Assembly: GCA_040954595.2 (NCBI GenBank)
Contig: CM082578.2
Coordinates: 558,001 to 622,000, forward strand
Reading direction: 5' to 3'
DNA length: 64,000 nt
DNA from: Balanoglossus misakiensis
Lineage: Eukaryota; Hemichordata
Positions 11,690 to 22,370 of this stretch are shown piece after piece. Each line of letters opens with the position of its first letter. Positions within the stretch are counted from its first letter, which is position 1. Position numbers and translations under genes: made by a program. Below the pieces are notes generated by a model that had not been told where the DNA came from, made no database searches, and was given only the letters and a program-made list of their open reading frames with translations.

Positions 11690-12110
11690 TTGATATAATT
11701 AGTTTTGGGGTGTCCAGTGGGAGACACGCGTACGTATGCTTCATGATGAAAGTTGACACGTGTTTTGAATACTGAAATAGGGTGTCCAGTGGAAGACACG
11801 TAAGTTTTTGTGATATAATATGACACGTGTCTTGAATACTGAAATTGCGTGTCCAGTGGGAGACACGTAAGTGTTTGTGATAAAATTTGACACGTGTTTT
11901 GAATACTGAAATTGGGTGTCCAGTGGGGAGACACGTAAGTTTTTTGTGATAAAATTTGACACGTGTTTTGAATACTGAAATTGGGTGTCCAGTGGGAGAC
12001 ACGTAAGTTTTTTGTGATAAAATTTGACACGTGTTTTGAATACTTAATTTAGGTGTCCAGTGGGAGACACGTAATTTTTTTTGTGTCCCATGAGAGACAT
12101 GTGATTGGCC
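11690..12110. repeat. Minisatellite of about 67 bp
   Basis: Five to six units with GACACGTAAGTTTTTTGTG and TTGAATACTGAAATTGGGTG. It lies downstream of the donor at 11419, so inside the putative intron. The long open frames across it on the minus strand are products of the repeat. Confidence 0.85.
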
Positions 12111-13010
12111 GATTACATAGGTATGCATATTGAAGTAGGATGTGTCCTGTTGAGAGACATGTAAATTTTTATGCGTGGATTTTGTTTGAGTATTTATGTG
12201 ATTCACATAGTGATTGGCTGATTATACAGGTGTGCGTAGTTGTATGGGATTGTCCTATTGAGAGACATGTAATATTTGACGAGTGATGAATTATGTATGA
12301 ATACTGGGCAAAGGTGTTTCAATGGGAAACATGTGATATAGTAATGATTATTTGATTATGCAGTTGTGCATGTGTGAAATTTGTTTTCTTTCCGGATGTT
12401 TATTTGATGTTATTATTTCGATAGCCCTTAGGTATAGTCAGCTCACTAAATGCTGGCTTGCCTTAAAAAAAGGGCCTTGGGCCAGAGAGGAAAAAAATCT
12501 TGTTCATCAGATTTTTTGGACCAAGGTCCAGGAGCGGCGAGCGAATATTTTTATTTTTATTTATTTTTTAGGCTGAAAGTAAATGCGGTTCTCTGGCATA
12601 TTTGCACAGATGCAGAAAAGGCGAGATAATTGTTTCCCTTTTTACCAGAAATATCTCAGACAAAATACACTGATACATGTACTTGTAACTGAATTCAATA
12701 CTATATTTCCCAACAATAACATAGGCAATTAACTTTACAGTTGGTGTTTGCACAACATATTCTGGCCACCAGCGGCAGTGACTAAGGATGTTGTAACACG
12801 GAAATAGAATATTTGCCGAGATCCCCCCCCCCAAAAAAAAAAATTCCAAATCATCCAAAGTAGAAGCGGCGATTCCGATGAACAATTTATTTTTTCTTCC
12901 TGGCCTTGGGGGTTTAATTATAACCCCCTGGTTGTGTGTCTTATGCTACTGTTATTTTCTTTATCGACAAAATTATTGATAGTATTTTCTCCCGTGGTTT
13001 TTCTTCTTAG
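12111..13010. other. Non-coding interior of the outer element
   Basis: Decayed minisatellite units persist to about 12330. The rest is AT-rich with a C run followed by an A run near 12823-12842. I see no gene. Confidence 0.5.
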
Positions 13011-13178
13011 TCTCTTAACCCGATGTCTGGTATGAGTGCATGGGAACGTAATGTGATTTTTGATCCAAGAGAGGCAATGAAAGACAGATTGCTTAGACAA
13101 GTTCGATGGACGGGATGGAAAGCCGGGCTCGAGTCTCCTCCCGTGCTGATATATGGCTGTGGGGTTGTTTTGTGTTGA
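13011..13178 (+). CDS. Possible second exon of the outer element, unrecognised
   Basis: A pyrimidine-rich tract ending TTCTTCTTAG comes just before a 55-codon frame that would join the leader exon in phase 0. It contains MSGMSAWERNVIFDPREAM and stops at 13176-13178. I do not recognise the peptide, and nothing links it to RT, RNase H or a recombinase. It may be a remnant of a Gag exon, or chance. Confidence 0.25.
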   Translation, partial: SLNPMSGMSAWERNVIFDPREAMKDRLLRQVRWTGWKAGLESPPVLIYGCGVVLC

Positions 13179-13244
13179 TGAGGTTTGGAGAGAAGGCATG
13201 AGAGAAGGGGTGATTATGAATCTAAAGAAGTATTATTTGGGGGG

Positions 13245-13312
13245 ACCAGGGAGTCCTTGACCACTCCACTACTAAATCATACGAAAACATACTATGCATT
13301 GGGGATAAGGAA
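13245..13312 (+). repeat. B1 repeat of the outer element, uninterrupted
   Basis: 68 bp. It contains ACTAAAT directly joined to CATACGAAAACATACT, exactly the site that the inner element interrupts in B2. It is therefore an internal empty-site reference. Confidence 0.8.
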
Positions 13313-13429
13313 CTATCTACACTGCGTAGTGATTGGTTGATTGAATATGAATATTCATAAGATACCTATATATAATTGGAGTGCGCATACACCCAGGTGT
13401 CACATCACATCGAATGGTGCATGGAAAAC
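13313..13429 (+). repeat. A2 repeat of the outer element
   Basis: Second copy of 11066-11182, abutting B1. It retains the TATA-like box and diverges from A1 after GTGCATGGA. Confidence 0.75.
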
Positions 13430-13512
13430 TCCCGCCCACCCACCCAAAATCACTGTACCGCGAGAAGTGGCAACCTGTTTTTCTTCCTCTCTGCGTAACA
13501 CAAGGGTCCCCA

Positions 13513-13545
13513 ACCAGGGGGTCCTTGACCTCTCCACTACTAAAT
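13513..13545 (+). repeat. B2 repeat of the outer element, left half
   Basis: Aligns with 13245-13277. It stops at ACTAAAT, where the inner element begins. The right half is at 22490-22524. Confidence 0.75.
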
Positions 13546-13623
13546 ATATAATATTTAAAGCCTTATTACTTAGCTCAATGATATAGCCTATTCTTATAAG
13601 GAATGGGTAAGGGTATCTTTTTA
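13546..13623 (-). repeat. B2 repeat of the inner element
   Basis: 78 bp with one mismatch to B1 (13871-13948). It is the 3' terminus of the element. Confidence 0.85.
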
Positions 13624-13751
13624 ATAGGCTAAACCATGCGCAAAATAGCGTTAACAAGCTTTAGGGAGGGAGGGAGGGTCAGGCTAAATAAAGTACCTCC
13701 ACAACCCCACGCCTACCCCCAAATGTACGCGCTTCTACCGTTGTCTCTGAG

Positions 13752-13870
13752 TCTCCTCCGTTATCGAGTGACAAACTAAGTGTACCAATTATGTTGCCCT
13801 ATTTATACTCATGCCTTATAAATATTTATGAGATGCGTAAAGATATCGCTGCGTAATGAGGCTTTGAATA
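13752..13870 (-). repeat. A2 repeat of the inner element
   Basis: 119 bp, identical by eye to A1 at 22371-22489. It abuts B1. Confidence 0.88.
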
Positions 13871-13948
13871 ATATAATATTTAAAGCCTTATTACTTAGCT
13901 CAATGATATAGCCTATTGTTATAAGGAATGGGTAAGGGTATCTTTTTA
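13871..13948 (-). repeat. B1 repeat of the inner element
   Basis: 78 bp, the partner of B2. With A2 it forms the internal B1A2 unit that supplies the terminal sequences during replication in the accepted model for this group. Confidence 0.85.
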
Positions 13949-14332
13949 CCGTCCACATACTGCCTAAAGCGTAATAATTCTACCTAAACCATAAAACACA
14001 CAACCCATACCTAAATCAATCAAAAACCTTTATTCAAAATAATTCCCCCATTCCTCATAACAATAGAAACATTCCCAGCAATTAACATATGAGAACATCA
14101 TTACATCCAAGGAATAAAAGTGGTAACCATACACATTCAAACTGAAAAATGGAGCAGATTCATCTCTAAAATAATCACATTGATATTTAATGAAACTAAT
14201 AGAAATTCATAGCAGTCTCCAGACACAAAATATCAGATGAACAAACAAGTGGCAAATATTCACCCTATACTACAGGTACATTGTACAGTCAAATTACAAA
14301 TCCAAATGTAACAGTTTTCACAGAAGAACCAG
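13949..14332 (-). other. 3' untranslated stretch of the inner element
   Basis: AT-rich, without open frames, between the recombinase stop and B1. Nothing else seen. Confidence 0.5.
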
Positions 14333-15631
14333 CTACTGATAAAAGGCTGGTCTACAAGAAGTTACAATATTCTCCAAATTTTCATATTTAAGAGTAATAT
14401 CATCACGAGTATCAATAGCATCTATTAACCTAGAAGCAGGAGCCTCTGCTTTTCCAACCTTATGGAGCTGCATATAGTGGTTTGCAGTCTTTTCTGATCT
14501 CCAACCAACATGGTCCATGAGATCTGAGATCTGTGAACCTGCCAATGCTAAAATTATTGCACATGCACTCCTAAAGCTGTGAGGAGTTTCACCTTGGTCA
14601 ATATTTAACACTTGCAAATATGTTTTCAGACGTTGGTAAATAGCTTGCGAGGATATGGGTTTTTGCACAACTTGACCACATGGGGTTGTTGGACGAAAAA
14701 GATAACCAAACCGTAAATCTATATCAAAACTTCTCGCTAACTTAATGTATTCCTCTATCGTACTCACGGCGCATAACGTCTTGTCATTACAACGCTTTAT
14801 TGTGAATAAATTACTCTGTTCACCTCTTAAAGATTTACCAAAAGTATGATTAAATATGAAACCAGAATTATCTGGCAACCTTAAGATTTCCTGAGTTTTG
14901 ATCTGGCCAAGATCTCCTGCCCTATCTCCGGACATCATTAATACCTTAAATATGGTAATATCTTTAGCATAGACGTATGCTTCAACACGTGAAGTGCTAG
15001 ACACTAGTTTACTTAAAATGTAATCTAGAAGGATCCTTATCTTATTAGTAAAAATCGGCTTGGCCTGTTTAGGAGTTATATGTGCTTTGGCCTGCTCTTC
15101 ACCGGATTTCTTAATATATCTGTCAACCAAGGTAGAAGCGATTGGGTTTGTCTTACATAAACCCAGATTTAGCATCACCCCATAAAAGGACTTTAATTTA
15201 GCAGCTATATTTTTTAAGGTGCCTAAACGTAGACGTTTAGGACATTCACACTGATCAAACTTTCTGGTAACACTACCCAGGAACGGACATGTATTTATAT
15301 GAACCTGAGTTCGAGCATGTTTGTCTTTATGGATAAGAAATCTGACAATATCTACTGGCATCGCTTGAGTAAGGTCTTTAGGCTGAGGGAGTCCACTTAA
15401 GAAAGATTCCAAATTTTGTACCAATTTGTCTTTCTGGATTTCATAAGCTGATTTTGAACCCAGTAGATCATTCATTCGAGCATCGACGATATCAAGATCA
15501 ACCTGAGTGCGCCCCCTCTCGGACGGATAAGGAACTGAGCTGACTACTTTGGCTGAGCAAATATGGCACTGTTTTTTGTCCTCTTGACCAGGAGAATTGC
15601 AGAGTAACTGAGTACCACATAACCAACATTC
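14333..15631 (-). CDS. DIRS-type tyrosine recombinase
   Basis: It cuts and rejoins DNA through a covalent 3'-phosphotyrosine and would integrate the circular cDNA. Numbering from the Met at 15475 (380 aa), the catalytic set is visible: Arg185 in SGDRAGDLG, His299 and Arg302 in HSFR, His322/Trp325 in DHVGW, and nucleophile Tyr334 in ANHYMQL. The frame continues 52 codons further upstream to 15631, directly after a pyrimidine-rich tract and TTTCATTAG. That extension carries two CxxC pairs (CWLC, CHIC), so translation probably enters from a spliced upstream exon and the protein is about 432 aa plus leader. No stop or frameshift is visible: it is the best preserved gene of the window. Confidence 0.85.
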   Translation of the reverse strand, partial: ECWLCGTQLLCNSPGQEDKKQCHICSAKVVSSVPYPSERGRTQVDLDIVDARMNDLLGSKSAYEIQKDKLVQNLESFLSGLPQPKDLTQAMPVDIVRFLIHKDKHARTQVHINTCPFLGSVTRKFDQCECPKRLRLGTLKNIAAKLKSFYGVMLNLGLCKTNPIASTLVDRYIKKSGEEQAKAHITPKQAKPIFTNKIRILLDYILSKLVSSTSRVEAYVYAKDITIFKVLMMSGDRAGDLGQIKTQEILRLPDNSGFIFNHTFGKSLRGEQSNLFTIKRCNDKTLCAVSTIEEYIKLARSFDIDLRFGYLFRPTTPCGQVVQKPISSQAIYQRLKTYLQVLNIDQGETPHSFRSACAIILALAGSQISDLMDHVGWRSEKTANHYMQLHKVGKAEAPASRLIDAIDTRDDITLKYENLENIVTSCRPAFYQ

Positions 15632-16387
15632 CTAATGAAATATAAAATGTAGAAGTACACAACTTTAATCTTGAAACAGCTGTATTATTCAATAGATGAA
15701 GCTTTTAATAGTAATTGCCTAACTGCCAAAAGTTGCTGCAAATAACTTTCCTTTAGTTTTCGCGTGAACATAGCCATTTTTTGATGGGACAAGAATGAAA
15801 TTATCCTCTCCTTTAGACGCAACTTGCACACAGACTGATCCATGTTTCTTAACTAATGGCCACCATAAAGGCGTAAAATTGTGGACTTCTAATAGAACAG
15901 TGGCTGATAAACCTTCCGAAATTACATGTCTCACCACTGGCAATTGCAAGCATACAGGGGGAAATATGAACAACCTATCGGCTTCTTGAAACGTATGTGC
16001 AAAGAAATTGACCCCTTCACAATTAGGTTGGGGATAAGGAGCTACGAAACGAGACAATTTTGCGTTGGAACATATGGCCATCGCATCTACATCATATGGA
16101 CCAAACTGATCATTTATTCTCTGCCAAGCCGTACTAGTAAGGGTGGTGTCATTTTCGTTTACATTTCTCGATACATAGTCAGCAAGATTGGCTGCTGATC
16201 TAACATGGGATAAATTCAACCATACATTTCGTTCTACAGCTACGTGAAATATATTCTTGAGGATCTGATTGAGTTTTAATGACTTTGAACCAGGAGAACC
16301 ATTATTCCACGCTTGTACTAATACAAGTGAATCTACAGCCACATCTAATCGTAGATTATCTATTTTATCTCCAAGAGCTAACAAAGT

Positions 16388-16391
16388 GCGG
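16388..16391. repeat. Target-site duplication GCGG
   Basis: Matches 18625-18628 on the other side of the LTR element. Losing one copy plus the element restores the RT-RNase H frame. Confidence 0.8.
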
Positions 16392-16941
16392 TGTTATTAC
16401 GGCCGCCCGTCGTCCTCCGGACGTTCACCTCCTTCGGACGCTTCTGTGGGGAATCAGCCACGTCCGAAGGCTGACGGCGTACATTCTCTCCATCTCCTTC
16501 TCCACCCAACATATTCATAAAGTCCGAGAGAGGTACCCGGCAGATCGTAAACCTTTCGTAGACAGAGACTTACAACAAGTTCTCCGAGTAACACAAAGTT
16601 CTGGTTTATTACTGGTCACACGTAAGAATTACACGACTCGATCCATGCTCGTTGACTCCCATCACGGATCTCCCGTTATAATAGTGTGATCTCAAATTTC
16701 ACCACACCTTATTAATACGTTAGTCAAGTATTAAGTCATAAAAGGAACACGTCATCTTAATATTTCTTAAACATGAACTTAGCGCGTGATATCTCTATCT
16801 CGTTCTGACATGTATCAATTACACAATCTTGTTTACTCTGGGTCAAGTACCTATGTCAATACTGGACTAAAACCATACAAGTGAATGACTTCTTACTTAA
16901 TCATAAACAAGATCTATGATCGTTAAAACTCAATCGTGACA
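16392..16941 (-). repeat. 3' LTR of the non-autonomous element
   Basis: 550 bp, the partner of 18075-18624. It lies next to the polypurine tract, so it is the 3' copy on the minus strand. Confidence 0.88.
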
Positions 16942-16955
16942 CTTCCCACTTTTCC
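16942..16955 (-). other. Polypurine tract
   Basis: The minus strand reads GGAAAAGTGGGAAG directly before the 3' LTR, the place where plus-strand synthesis is primed. Confidence 0.8.
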
Positions 16956-18056
16956 AATAATCGAACTTCCACGTTCGATCAAAGAAAGAATGAAAACGAA
17001 AACCAGGTCTGCGCAATCGGTTTTAAATAAACTACGTCAAAATCAAACTCAATAATCACCTTTAAAATATCACAGCCTGTTCAAACAAATTGAAGAAAAT
17101 CTCATAAAACGTTTTCAATGTCAAAATTCAAAACGACTTCACTGTTCTGACTTCTCGTCAAAGAGTGTCTCTTTTCCAGTGCAAAATTCAACAGTCAATA
17201 ACCGCGTAAAAAAATCAAGTCTGATAGTTCTTGTGTACAAACATAATACACTTCATCATACTGTCACCTCCAAAAATAACCACGACAATGGAAACGAATT
17301 CTTATGTGAAAGGATGCGTAAAACTACAATAAAATCAACTACACTCTGGGACTTCTCTCTTGTCCCTCGTATGAACTCACATGCCAACTCAAGGGGCCAT
17401 TTTCATACGCCAGACCGTCTCCCTTGCGGTCATCAAAACATCACGACTTCATCACCAGACCGTCTCTCTTGCGGTCATCACAAAAACTTCAACAACTCCT
17501 CAAAAACCTATAAAACTTCACTACACTTCACGGCATCACTTCAACAAAAGAATACACATTTACAATGTCGAAAACAAGGCAAAAACTTGGTGGAAAACAA
17601 TATCAAATCAAAAGCGGTTAAATAACGGTCAGTCAACTCACGTCTACTAACTCACGTCAGAGTAGACAAAGAAAATACGATCACGCAATATTTCAATGAT
17701 CAAATCTCCCAAACTATAGATTAAAAAGGCTGATTATTCAGTTCAATATCATTCTATCACAGTTCTTTTGCGATAGCAGACGATTCAAGAGTCTTCCCTT
17801 CTTCATTCCACGAGACCTCTTTTCTTCGTCGCCCGAACTGCTTCAACTACATGCTTCTGGATACGACGCCCCTCTGATCAAACAACAGATCCATCGTTGA
17901 AAACCCGTCCACGCATTCCATGCAGTCAACAGTCAGCACCAACCTTTTTTCTGTTCTCGTTTCCTTCTGAAGCAGACCATTGGATCGTCAGTTTCGCCAG
18001 CTTTTTCTCTTCTTATTTCTTTCTCGGTTCAGGAATCAGTTGCAACATCTCTGCCT

Positions 18057-18074
18057 ACCCGGAATCTAACACCA
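18057..18074 (-). other. Primer-binding site, tRNA not assigned
   Basis: The minus strand reads TGGTGTTAGATTCCGGGT directly after the 5' LTR. It begins with the obligatory TGG. I could not match it confidently to a tRNA. Confidence 0.6.
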
Positions 18075-18624
18075 TGTTGTTACGGCCGACCGTCCTCCCT
18101 CGGACGTTCACCTCCTTCGGACGCTTCTGCGGGAAATCAGCCATGTCCGAAGGTTGACGGCGTAACTTCTCTCCATCTCCTTCTCCACCCAACATATTCA
18201 TAAAGTCCGAGAGAGGTACCCGGCAGATCGTAAACCTTTCGTAGACAGAGACTTACAACAAGTTCTCCGAGTAACACAAAGTTCTGGTTTATTACTGGTC
18301 ACACGTAAGAATTACACGACTCGATCCATGCTCGTTGACTCCCATCACGGATCTCCCGTTATAATAGTGTGATCTCAAATTTCACCACACCTTATTAATA
18401 CGTTAGTCAAGTATTAAGTCATAAAAGGAACACGTCATCTTAATATTTCTTAAACATGAACTTAGCGCGTGATATCTCTATCTCGTTCTGACATGTATCA
18501 ATTACACAATCTTGTTTACTCTGGGTCAAGTAGCTATGTCAATACTGGACTAAAACCATACAAGTGAATGACTTCTTACTTAATCATAAACAAGATCTAT
18601 GATCGTTAAAACTCAATCGTGACA
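18075..18624 (-). repeat. 5' LTR of the non-autonomous element
   Basis: 550 bp, flanked by the PBS on its inner side and by GCGG on its outer side. Confidence 0.88.
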
Positions 18625-20135
18625 GCGGTGTAGAGCTTCTGCTTCTTTTACGTTTATAGACTCATTCCGGAATGAATCCTCCCAGAAATCGCTTATTTCA
18701 ACTGACATACTCTCGTTAACGGTGGTATCGGGATGTAAAACAGCCCCCCATTTATAAGCGCTAGCATCTGTAAACAATTTAAGAGCATAGTGTCTTTCTT
18801 TAAGCCATTTGAACGGACCTGCATTAACAATTATGTTTTGCCATTCCCTTAGCTCCTCTGCTAACTCTTGCCTTATTGGGACAAGAAATGTTGCTTTTCC
18901 CTGAGCTTTTGACACCGATAGAGCCATTTGACGAATGTATAATCTTGCAGATGGAATTGCAAGCGCGAAAGACATACACTTCCCCATAACTTTTTGAATC
19001 AGAGGGAGAGGGACTGCCCGTTTACTAAGAATATCATTCGTTAATTCCAAAAATCTATCAATCTTAATCTGTGGAACAATGAACGCCTCTAAAGGCGAGT
19101 CGACCTGCATACCTAACATAACTAAAGACTTAACGGGTGTTAGGATACTTTTCTGTAACGCTAAGAAATAACCCGCCAGTACACAAATAGAGGCTAATAT
19201 AAAAGCTGAAGCTTCTGCGCGTTCAAAAGGAGACAATTTCCTTTCTAACCGGTCGTGACATACCAGTAAAGGTCCCACATGGCGATCGTCAATATATTGG
19301 ATACATGGAACCCCAAGCTTTCTAGCATAACTAGTGACGGCGTAACCAACAGTATGATAAACATAAGCTGAAAGCTTCCACCCAAACGGCAAAGTATTAC
19401 ACACAAACCAAACTCCCCCCATTGAAAACCAAAGTATGTTCTATCCGGTTCATATACAAGAATGTGGTCATAACCACTTTTATCATCACACTTGACTTGA
19501 TAGTCATCTTTGTGCAGGTAACGACTAACATCAACCGACTTGTCGAGCTTGAACGGAATATCTTGAATCCATAGATTTAAGTACCTCATGTCTATACACA
19601 TCCTTGGCTTCTTGGGCTCAACAACGATTGGCATCACAACATGAGGAGGAGGATCACGACCGACAATACCCCAAACCGAAACAGCACCTGTTTTTAATCG
19701 GTCAGCTATCGTCTTTGCTATAAATGGAGCAAAATCCTTGTTGCTAGGGGGATTGTTAAACTGTCTAGGAGGAGGCAGATCATGGAAAAACTGTTGTCCT
19801 TTAAAACCTCCTGAGAAATGGCGTAGATATGGAGACACTTTCACACCATTCGAAATCCAAGACATGATTTCATGTTTATTTACCAGATCCATCGTAAGCT
19901 CATTCCATGCATCTGGGTATTTGTGCAGCTCGCCAGCAATAAACTGATCTGGGTTTCTGAATGACATTTCACTAAGAGATACTTTTCTCAAACCATTGGA
20001 GACCAAAGATAACACTTCGAACATGTTACCATCAGGAGCCTGTCCGGGGGTGCCCCCAAGCGTTGTCCAATCATACGAAGTTTTTGGAAGTAGCTTGATA
20101 TTGACAGGATTCTTTAACTCCCAAACTTGAACAAT

Positions 20136-20414
20136 CTAATGAGGAACAAACAGAAACTAGGGCTATAATATAAACCAACAGTGCATTCTAGATAACATAA
20201 GGGGACACCCCCGGACAGGACCATGCGAAAGGCCGGCCTGCAAAATGCAGAGGGCACAGAGAGTGGCCCCCCTATCCGGGAGTTTATTGAACTATGAAAA
20301 ATGGACTACTTTAAAGGTGAGCACATTATAAGCAAGAATACCCAAGACAAAACAAACACATTCATCATGCTAAACCCTTGTTTTATTATGCAAACATCAA
20401 ACGTTATGAGACAA

Positions 20415-20456
<42 letters not shown>

Positions 20457-20571
20457 TAGGCAAATTATCTTTTACACACTCATAACAATGACACTCTAAG
20501 TGAGAATCAAATACATCTGAACTGGCCAATTCACAATTCTGTACAAGTCAGTCATTCCATCATAATTCAGA
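20136..20571 (-). other. Spacer between gag and RT of the inner element
   Basis: Contains the pyrimidine-rich acceptor for the RT exon, a duplicated GGGACACCCCCGGACAGG-like motif (20201-20218, related to 20045-20060) and the T run at 20418-20453. No gene. Confidence 0.5.
20418..20453. repeat. 36-nt T run
   Basis: Poly(A) on the coding strand, about 120 nt after the gag stop. It could be a 3'-end relic or a simple-sequence expansion, and its length may be misassembled. Confidence 0.6.
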
Positions 20572-22353
20572 CTACTTCTTATCTGGACAATTTCTGGCTA
20601 TATGACCTTTGTTTCCACAAACGTAACACTTAATGTCTCTTCCTCTGCCTTGAGGGCATTGAAATTGATAAGGACGAGAATAACTGCGCGTGTTCTTTAG
20701 AAATTTGCCCACTTTTGACGCGATTTCTTCTTCCTCTTTGTTGCCAAGTAGAAGGAGGACTAACTTTCCCGCGTCACTCCCAAAATCATTACTCTCAAAT
20801 TGTGCTAGCACAGCTCTGAAACGTTGAAGTTTCGAGTGATTCACCAAGGTAGCCCTGTCTACCAACACTCTCAGGGCATTGATGATAGCGTATCTCGATG
20901 CGCCAGAATGTGCCATATCCATAACTTTTTGCAGAGCTTCATCGACATTCGCAGAGTCTGCCGCTTTCTGTAGCTTTTCCACTTTTTCTTCCAATTGTTT
21001 CAAAGCACACGCCACTGGCATCTGAAAAATAGTGCATAAATTATTTCAACACGTGAGCAAGCATAACACTTCTTTTCATTTTAAAGTTATGCAATTACCC
21101 TTCTTAGCACCATTTTCACTAAACAAGACCACTTGTTGCATACCTCAGCGTATGCAAATTTTACAAAGCAAGACCACTTGTTGCATACCTCAACGTATGC
21201 AAAATTTTACAAAGCGAGACTACTTGTTGCATACCTCAACGTATGCAAAATTTTACAAAGCAAGACCACTTGTTGCATACCTCAGCGTATGCAAATTTTA
21301 CACGGCAAGACCACATGTTGCATACCTCAGCGTATGCAAATTTTCACAAAGCAAGACCACTTGTTGCATGCCTCAGCGTATGCAAATTTTCACAAAACAA
21401 GACCACTTGTTGCATACCTCGGCGTATGCAAATTTTCACAGAGCAAGATCACCTGTTGCATACCTCAACGTATGCAAATTTTACAAAGCAAGACCGCTAG
21501 TTGCGTCCCTCAACGTAAGCAAAATTACAGTTTAAAAAAAAAGTAAAAATAGAGGGAAATAAAGATGGTGTCCCTGTAACGCTGAGCAAAAACCGTAACT
21601 TCGCACAGGTGAACAAAGACATAACTAAGGAAAGGAAAAAACTACTAACAAAAAGTATAAAACGCTAATCTACAACACCTAAAAGCACATGTAACAAGCC
21701 GCTATATAACAACCACATGTATACAAAAAACAAAAGAGAAAACTGAATGAAAAGGAAAAGGAAAAAATAAGAATACGACAAGACAGAATACAAAGGTATG
21801 CTACAAAATAATTACTAACAAGAAAATAAAATAAAACAGGCGCTAAGGAGAATTGCAAAATCGAAAAATTTTCAAACTTATCGCACACACCAATGGAACA
21901 AAGAGAGAGAAAAAAAAATGAAACAACGTACACAGAACGACTACGATCGAATTAAAAAACCAAAAAGTTCAAAAACTGAAAACTCATGTTCTCAACGAAG
22001 ATAACAAATAACCGTGTCTCAACGTAACCCCAGAAACATTGAAACTTGGCCGACCGCATATGCACGATAAAAAGGGGTAACTCGACAATCAGGCAATGTA
22101 AAACTTGAACAGAATGAAAGAAACACATGATATTGAGTCTCACCTGAGATTCAGATTCTTTAGAGGTTGTTTCAGTAACTACTACAGGTGTAGGAACTTG
22201 TGCGCTGGTAGAAGGGTTTTGAGCCGGAGTCCTCACAGCACCAGGATTGTCTTGAGTCGATACCTGAGTAGCAGCATTACCAGAAATTGAAGGACGGGAC
22301 AAAGCCGAAGCAAAAGACCTGGTTGCATCTGCTACAGTGTTAGGACGATCCAT
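20572..22353 (-). CDS. DIRS-type Gag with a spliced leader exon
   Basis: Exon 1 is 22353-22144: 70 codons from the ATG, rich in Ser/Thr/Pro, ending in phase 0 at CAG|GTGAGA. Exon 2 is 21021-20572, entered from a CACTATTTTTCAG acceptor, 149 codons and a stop. Exon 2 opens with a probable coiled coil (LKQLEEKVEKLQKAAD), has a helical middle, and ends with a basic stretch and a CCHC knuckle, CYVCGNKGHIARNC, for RNA binding. The ~1.1-kb intron holds a minisatellite. Exon 2 also starts with its own ATG, so unspliced translation is possible. The frame is intact in both exons. Gag would package the element's RNA. Confidence 0.75.
21125..21530. repeat. Minisatellite of about 45 bp inside the gag intron
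   Basis: About nine units of CTTGTTGCATACCTCAGCGT followed by ATGCAAATTTTACAAAGCAAG. Each unit holds the short palindrome GCATACNTCNNCGTATGC. Open frames across it on the plus strand are repeat products. Confidence 0.9.
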
Positions 22354-22370
22354 TCTGTCGTGTTACTGTT

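Larger units (their letters stand above)
16392..18624 (-). mobile_element. Non-autonomous LTR retrotransposon (2,233 bp)
   Basis: Two 550-bp direct repeats (16392-16941 and 18075-18624, about ten differences by eye) flank 1.13 kb without a credible gene. On the minus strand LTRs run TGTCACGATT...ACAACA, a PBS-like sequence starts with TGG, and a polypurine tract precedes the 3' LTR. The 4-bp sequence GCGG flanks both sides. The internal region has only a 148-codon plus-strand frame (17179-17625) in the wrong orientation and of low complexity. Its movement must have relied on another element's proteins. Confidence 0.88.
15719..20135 (-). pseudogene. DIRS-type reverse transcriptase-RNase H, split by an LTR element
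   Basis: Coding parts are 20135-18629 and 16391-15719, with the LTR element 16392-18624 between them. The frame is open from 20135, next to a TTGTTCCTCATTAG acceptor, 37 codons before the first Met at 20024. The RT part has MCIDMRYLNLW and, after a frame change, TLPFGWKLSAYVYH and YIDDRHVG. The frame change falls at a run of six G (19415-19420), so it is a one-base indel or an assembly error. RNase H begins at LKLFTDASAYKWG and continues beyond the insertion with VAVDSLVLVQAWNN. The C-terminal domain (FGPYDVDAMA, FFAHTFQEADRLFIFPP) is usual for DIRS pol. Removing the insertion and one GCGG copy restores the frame. Confidence 0.82.

Noticed and set aside
11406-12206. 266-codon minus-strand frame as a gene
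   Set aside because: It runs across the 67-bp minisatellite, overlaps two other open phases and shows only repeat-derived peptides.
17179-17625. 148-codon frame in the non-autonomous LTR element as gag
   Set aside because: It is on the opposite strand to the element, is low in complexity, and contains no knuckle or capsid motif.
21125-21530. CRISPR-like array or coding repeats (several open frames with MQNFTKQDHLLHTSAYA-like peptides)
   Set aside because: Simple 45-bp tandem repeat without spacers. The frames are open in several phases because the unit length is a multiple of three and lacks stops. It lies in an intron on the other strand.
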